Shown piece after piece: positions 6,149 through 8,652 of a DNA stretch of 8,652 nt (within the stretch, counting starts at the first letter, position 1; every line of letters begins with the position of its first letter). Origin of the DNA: Bacillota bacterium (GTDB taxonomy: Bacteria > Bacillota > Clostridia > Peptostreptococcales > Anaerovoracaceae); NCBI GenBank assembly GCA_016286935.1, contig JAEEUO010000033.1, positions 1-8,652 of the forward strand, given 5' to 3'. Under the pieces are notes generated by a model. The model made no database searches. It worked only from the letters and a program-made list of their open reading frames with translations, and was not told the DNA's origin. The position numbers and the translations under genes were made by a program.

Positions 6149-6322
6149 ATGAACTGGTTCGCACAAAACTACGGCACACTGATCGTCGTGATCGTCCTGC
6201 TCGCGGTCGTCGCGTTCGCGGCGCGGAAGCTGATCCGCGATAAAAAAGCGGGGAAGTCGTCCTGCGGCTGCGGCTGCGCGAACTGCCCGATGAGCGGTCA
6301 GTGCCACAAGAAACCCCGATAG
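6149..6322 (+). CDS. FeoB-associated Cys-rich membrane protein
   Basis: This 57-residue protein begins with a short polar N-terminus, then one membrane helix (about 10-25, TLIVVIVLLAVVAFAA), a basic stretch (RKLIRDKK) and a Cys-rich tail with Cys39, 41, 43, 46 and 52 (CGCGCANCPMSGQC). That layout matches the small Cys-rich proteins found directly after feoB in Clostridia (FeoB_associated family). With positive charges after the helix, the Cys tail should face the cytoplasm, where it could bind Fe(II) or a cluster at the exit of FeoB; that role is inference. GGGAGG lies 8 nt before the ATG, and feoB ends 31 nt upstream. It is the last gene before the operon terminator. Recognition is by layout and position, not by a search. 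Confidence 0.9.
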   Translation: MNWFAQNYGTLIVVIVLLAVVAFAARKLIRDKKAGKSSCGCGCANCPMSGQCHKKPR

Positions 6323-6356
6323 ACGATTCTCTTTTCTGCCATACAGATCCAACCGC

Positions 6357-6404
6357 GCGCCGCCGCCCGTCCATTCGGACGGGCGGCGGCGCCTTTCTGT
6401 TTTT
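6357..6404 (+). terminator. Strong intrinsic terminator of the feo operon
   Basis: A perfect 16-bp GC-rich stem (6357-6372 with 6377-6392) closes the tetraloop ATTC and is followed by CTTTCTGTTTTT. It starts 34 bases after the stop of the Cys-rich gene and marks the end of the feo transcript. Confidence 0.95.
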
Positions 6405-6405
6405 G

Positions 6406-6434
6406 TGGATTCTTTCCCCTCCTGCCGATATAAT
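6406..6434 (+). promoter_or_regulatory. Promoter of the metallophosphoesterase gene
   Basis: A perfect -10 TATAAT (6429-6434) lies just past the feo terminator. The best -35 at 17-bp spacing is TGGATT (6406-6411), only 3 of 6 to consensus. Transcription would start near 6441, about 30 nt before the ATG. Confidence 0.55.
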
Positions 6435-6471
6435 AAAAGGGAATGGCCGTACCGAAAGGAGGATACGACGG

Positions 6472-7566
6472 ATGTGGAGGATCATAATCAGCGGCGCCGC
6501 GGTGATGCTGATCGCGGCGGCGGCCTATCTGACGGTCTGCGTCGGACGGTTCGGCGGGATCCGGAGACTCGCGGGCGAAAAGGCCGGACGGCGGTACGGG
6601 ATCGCGTTTCTGGCGGTCGCCGCGGTGTTCGGATGCGTCGCCCTTGCGCTGTCGTTCTTCGACGCGGTCGTCGTGCTTGTGGGTACGGCGGCGCTCTTCC
6701 TCGCGTGCGGGATCGTCCTGAGGATCGCCGCGCGCGTTTCCGGGAAGGAATTCGCGGGGAGCCGGGCGGGATGGATCGCGCTCTTCCTCGCGGCCGTCTA
6801 CTTCGTGACGGGCTATGTGTGCCTCCACCACGTCTGGCAGACGGATTACGCCCTCACGACGGCGAAGGACGTCTCGCTGAAGATCGCCGTCGTGTCCGAC
6901 AGCCATCTCGGCAACGCGCTCGACGGCGACGGGTTCGCGCAGCAGATGCGCAGGATCGAAGCGCAGGAGCCGGACATCGTTTTGATCGCGGGCGATTTCG
7001 TCGACGATAAATCGGAACCGGAGGACGTGCGGAAGGCCTGCGCGGCGCTCGGGGCGATGGACGTCCGGTACGGCGTCTGGTACGCCTACGGCAACCACGA
7101 CAGGAGCTATGAGAGCGCGAACGGCCTCGCCGCGGGCGAACTCGAACGGACGCTCCAAAGCAGCGGCGTCCGCGTCCTCCGGGACGAAACAGCGCTGGTC
7201 GACGACCGGTTTTACGTCGTCGGGAGGGAGGACCGGAACCGGAGCGGACGCAAGCCGATCGGCGCGCTCCTGGACGGCGTCGACACGGAGAAATACATCA
7301 TCGTCATCGACCACCAGCCGAACGATTACGCGAACGAGGCGGCGTCCGCGGCGGACCTCGTCGTCTCCGGCCACACCCACGGCGGCCAGTTGTTTCCGAT
7401 CAACAAGGCCGGCGAATGGCTCGGCATGAACGACCGGACGTACGGCCGCGAAACGCGAGACGGAACGGACTTCATCGTCACGTCCGGGATCTCCTGCTGG
7501 GGGATCCAGTTCAAGACGGGAACGCGGTCCGAGTACGTCATCATCACGGTCTCGCGGGAGCGGTGA
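6472..7566 (+). CDS. Membrane-anchored metallophosphoesterase
   Basis: The 364-residue protein has an N-terminal membrane part with about four hydrophobic segments (roughly 3-23, 43-62, 64-84 and 100-119), then a calcineurin-like phosphoesterase domain. The metal-site motifs are all present: SDSH (142-145), GDFVDD (174-179), GNHD (207-210), His281 in IDHQP and GHTHGGQ (300-306). The layout resembles the YkuE/YaeI-type membrane phosphoesterases; their lipid-precursor substrates are one possibility, but nothing here fixes the substrate. I chose the ATG at 6472 because AAAGGAGG lies 9 nt upstream. Longer in-frame starts would run through the feo terminator and the gene's own promoter. It appears to be a single-gene unit unrelated to iron uptake. 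No terminator of its own is visible; the next one is the shared hairpin at 7659-7695. Confidence 0.92.
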   Translation: MWRIIISGAAVMLIAAAAYLTVCVGRFGGIRRLAGEKAGRRYGIAFLAVAAVFGCVALALSFFDAVVVLVGTAALFLACGIVLRIAARVSGKEFAGSRAGWIALFLAAVYFVTGYVCLHHVWQTDYALTTAKDVSLKIAVVSDSHLGNALDGDGFAQQMRRIEAQEPDIVLIAGDFVDDKSEPEDVRKACAALGAMDVRYGVWYAYGNHDRSYESANGLAAGELERTLQSSGVRVLRDETALVDDRFYVVGREDRNRSGRKPIGALLDGVDTEKYIIVIDHQPNDYANEAASAADLVVSGHTHGGQLFPINKAGEWLGMNDRTYGRETRDGTDFIVTSGISCWGIQFKTGTRSEYVIITVSRER

Positions 7567-7580
7567 ACGCCGTGTTTTCC

Positions 7581-7608
7581 TTGACAAATCGCACAGATGT
7601 GTTATCGT
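7581..7608 (+). promoter_or_regulatory. Promoter of a predicted small antisense RNA
   Basis: TTGACA (7581-7586) is followed by a 16-bp spacer and TATCGT (7603-7608, 4 of 6), helped by an extended -10 TGT. It lies 15 bp after the phosphoesterase stop and drives no plus-strand ORF that I would accept. The predicted start is near 7615. Confidence 0.6.
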
Positions 7609-7618
7609 TTATTCAAAG

Positions 7619-7644
7619 GGTGCTACCGATAGACGGTTTGCCCC
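7619..7644 (+). repeat. Inverted repeat, left copy
   Basis: This copy contains GGTGCTACC (7619-7627) and CGGTTTGCCCC (7634-7644). The same two blocks recur in reverse orientation at 7791-7822. It falls at the predicted 5' end of the plus-strand small RNA. Confidence 0.8.
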
Positions 7645-7658
7645 GAGAGTCTTTAGTA

Positions 7659-7699
7659 AAATAACCGCCGACTTGTTAGGGCACGGCGGTTATTTCTTT
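7659..7699. terminator. Shared bidirectional terminator
   Basis: AAATAACCGCCG (7659-7670) and CGGCGGTTATTT (7684-7695) form a perfect 12-bp stem with a 13-nt loop. Plus-strand transcripts meet TTATTTCTTTC and minus-strand transcripts TTATTTTACT, so it can end both. The stop codon of the micro-ORF lies in the stem. It may also end transcripts of the phosphoesterase gene. Confidence 0.75.
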
Positions 7700-7773
7700 C
7701 GAGAAATAAATACTACGAGGTATACGATCTGGGTCACGAGCACCAAAAGTGCAAGGACTTCCGCAGTTGTCAT
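7690..7773 (-). CDS. 27-residue hydrophobic peptide, holin-like type I toxin candidate
   Basis: The ORF encodes 27 residues: MTTAEVLALL, then a strongly hydrophobic stretch (about 7-23) with a Gln in the middle, ending ISRKK. A short N-terminus, one membrane helix and a Lys/Arg tail are the hallmarks of small toxins such as the Hol_Tox-like peptides of Bacillota. GGGGG at 7785-7781 lies 7 nt before the ATG, a strong and typical ribosome site. It can be masked by an upstream CCCC (4-bp stem, loop TGAAA), as expected for a tightly held toxin. The stop codon lies in the shared terminator stem, and an antisense promoter faces it. Family membership rests on layout and remembered similarity. It could instead be a harmless small membrane peptide or a decaying locus. 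Confidence 0.55.
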   Translation of the reverse strand: MTTAEVLALLVLVTQIVYLVVFISRKK

Positions 7774-7790
7774 AGTACCACCCCCTTTCA

Positions 7791-7822
7791 GGGGCAAACC
7801 GCCTACCGTTACTGGTAGCACC
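7791..7822 (-). repeat. Inverted repeat, right copy, in the micro-ORF leader
   Basis: Read on the minus strand, GGTGCTACC (7822-7814) and CGGTTTGCCCC (7801-7791) repeat the left copy, with a few extra bases between the blocks. It forms the predicted 5' leader of the micro-ORF mRNA. CTACC and GGTAG inside it can form a small hairpin, and its CCCC can pair with the ribosome site. Confidence 0.8.
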
Positions 7823-7828
7823 AATCCT

Positions 7829-7857
7829 ATTGTAACAACACATTTGTCTTTATACAA
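7829..7857 (-). promoter_or_regulatory. Promoter of the micro-ORF mRNA
   Basis: On the minus strand, TTGTAT (7857-7852, 3 of 6) is followed by 17 bp and TACAAT (7834-7829, 5 of 6), with an extended -10 TGT. The predicted start is near G7822, the first base of the GGTGCTACC block. The leader would be about 49 nt. Confidence 0.6.
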
Positions 7858-7973
7858 GAAATTATTTCATAAAATGGATATAATTCACATTTATAAACGA
7901 TGGCATTCCAATTATTGATGAACTGTAACTGAAACGGTCAGACAAAATCGTATCTTAATTTTATATGTCGTGA

Positions 7974-7995
7974 TAGAGCCTGTCGTTTGGCTCTA
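7974..7995 (-). other. Hairpin at the end of the RpiR-family gene
   Basis: TAGAGCC and GGCTCTA form a 7-bp stem with an 8-nt loop, and the gene's TAG stop is in the stem. No U-run follows on either strand, so it is a weak terminator candidate at most. The 7858-7973 stretch before it is AT-rich, and I see no gene in it. Confidence 0.3.
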
Positions 7996-8652
7996 GTTTC
8001 CGACAAACGTGCTGTCTTCGACATATTTCTTGATCGAAACGTCGATTTTTTCCGGCTGCTGTTCGTAGATTTTGATGAGAAGAAGATTGCAGAGGGCCAT
8101 TTGAAGGACATACGAATTGAAGAATGTCCGAACGGAAGGATTCAGTGAGATGTTGTAATCGCTTCGAAGAAGCATCGCAGTGCTCTCGGAGTCTGTGATT
8201 GTAATTAATGTTGCCCCTCTTTTTTTTGCGATTCGAGCCATCTCTTTTTCTTCAGACCATGTGGCGGGATAACTGCTCATAAACAGTACGTCTGAAGGAG
8301 ATATATACAGCAGAGCATCCCGAAGGGCATGACCTTCCTTCGTGATCAGTGTCGTACGGAAACCCATTTTCATGATGTAGTTGTGAAAGAAGACCGCTAC
8401 GGAAGTGTCGGTCCCCAATCCGCCGATATAGATATGATCGGCGGAAACGATCTGCTTCGCGATCGTATCGATAAGGGAATAATTCAGAGAGTTGACGAAA
8501 AACTCCACATCCGAAACGATCGACTGCATATAGTCATTTGCAAAACGATCGGTCTTTCCCGGATTCATATGCTGCAATCCTTCGTAGATCACGCGGTCGC
8601 GCGAACTGTTGATAATGCTTTTTTTGAATTCCAGATACCCGTGGAAGCCGAG
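7993..8652 (-). CDS. RpiR/MurR-family regulator with SIS domain, 3' part
   Basis: The visible part is 219 residues; the N-terminus lies beyond base 8652. The first visible residues, LGFHGYLEFKKSIINSS, match the end of the HTH_6 DNA-binding domain of this family. A linker and an SIS sugar-phosphate-binding fold follow (about 62-190), with IYIGGLGTDTSVAVFFHNYI, ISPSDVLFMSSYPATWSEEKE and GATLITITDSE. Members sense phosphosugars and regulate sugar or cell-wall recycling genes; the effector and targets here cannot be told. A GTG at 8592-8590 is not the true start, because the frame stays open and homologous to the window edge. The gene is about 45% GC in a sampled line, against about 65% in feoB, which suggests a different history or selection. 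It converges on the micro-ORF region with no shared promoter. Confidence 0.9.
   Translation of the reverse strand, partial: LGFHGYLEFKKSIINSSRDRVIYEGLQHMNPGKTDRFANDYMQSIVSDVEFFVNSLNYSLIDTIAKQIVSADHIYIGGLGTDTSVAVFFHNYIMKMGFRTTLITKEGHALRDALLYISPSDVLFMSSYPATWSEEKEMARIAKKRGATLITITDSESTAMLLRSDYNISLNPSVRTFFNSYVLQMALCNLLLIKIYEQQPEKIDVSIKKYVEDSTFVGN

Larger units (their letters stand above)
7615..7699 (+). ncRNA. Predicted antisense RNA opposite the micro-ORF (antitoxin-like)
   Basis: A transcript from the promoter at 7581-7608 to the hairpin at 7659-7695 would be about 85 nt with no convincing ORF. Its 3' part is fully complementary to the end of the minus-strand micro-ORF mRNA, including the stop codon. 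Its 5' part carries GGTGCTACC and CGGTTTGCCCC, which are repeated in the 5' leader of that mRNA. This is the layout of type I antitoxin RNAs; expression is inferred. Confidence 0.5.

Noticed and set aside
6301..6471. Upstream extension of the metallophosphoesterase frame
   Set aside because: It would overlap the Cys-rich gene and translate through the feo terminator and the TATAAT box. The SD-preceded ATG at 6472 starts directly at the first membrane helix.
6298..7587. Minus-strand frame opposite the metallophosphoesterase
   Set aside because: The plus strand carries every phosphoesterase metal motif and a good ribosome site. The minus product is Arg/Asp-rich filler.
7879..7884. Plus-strand TATAAT in the AT-rich gap
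   Set aside because: There is no acceptable -35 at 16-18 bp and no plus-strand gene downstream. It is likely chance in AT-rich DNA.
7673..7918. Plus-strand 81-codon frame over the micro-ORF region
   Set aside because: It crosses the terminator stem and the minus-strand promoter, and no ribosome site or domain is seen.
1..8652. CRISPR arrays, tRNA or rRNA genes, insertion sequences
   Set aside because: I looked for spaced direct repeats, cloverleaf-like segments and transposase motifs and saw none.

Overview
The window looks like the chromosome of an anaerobic, high-GC member of the Bacillota, probably class Clostridia. Evidence: Gram-positive style Shine-Dalgarno sites (AGGAGG, AAGGAGG, AAAGGAGG), consensus sigma-A promoters, a kinase H-box of the form SNMSHDIRTPMNAVIG that is common in gut Clostridia, a tandem feoA-feoA-feoB locus with a small Cys-rich FeoB-associated protein, and a holin-like micro-ORF. 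Genus cannot be decided from the sequence. Two sampled 60-base lines give about 65% GC in feoB and about 45% in the right-hand regulator gene, so base composition changes near the right end.

Left arm, minus strand (1-2980), read right to left: a short DtxR-family metal regulator; a response regulator with REC, degenerate GGDEF and intact EAL domains (predicted c-di-GMP phosphodiesterase); a stand-alone HPt phosphotransfer protein; and the 5' part of a soluble histidine kinase that runs off the window. The first three genes are tightly packed (12-nt gap, then a 7-nt overlap). A strong intrinsic terminator lies between hpt and the kinase gene. The arrangement suggests a phosphorelay ending in c-di-GMP breakdown whose first gene is an iron sensor.

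Centre, plus strand (3065-6404): a ferrous iron uptake operon, feoA-feoA-feoB-Cys-rich small protein. It is driven by a perfect consensus promoter (TTGACA, 17 bp, TATAAT). One palindromic operator fills the promoter spacer, and a second related one starts at the predicted transcription start. A perfect 16-bp-stem terminator closes the operon. The divergent DtxR-type protein is the obvious candidate repressor.

Right part: a membrane-anchored metallophosphoesterase (plus strand, own promoter). It is followed by a compact convergent module at 7581-7857 that resembles a type I toxin-antitoxin locus: a 27-residue hydrophobic peptide gene on the minus strand, a predicted short antisense RNA on the plus strand, a shared bidirectional terminator, and matching sequences at the predicted 5' ends of both transcripts. 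Last is the 3' part of an RpiR/MurR-family regulator with a sugar-phosphate (SIS) domain, minus strand, cut by the window edge.

The items most worth a second look are the DtxR/c-di-GMP/phosphorelay gene cluster, the convergent small-toxin-like module, the overlapping palindromes around the dtxR start, and a very acidic extra domain in FeoB.
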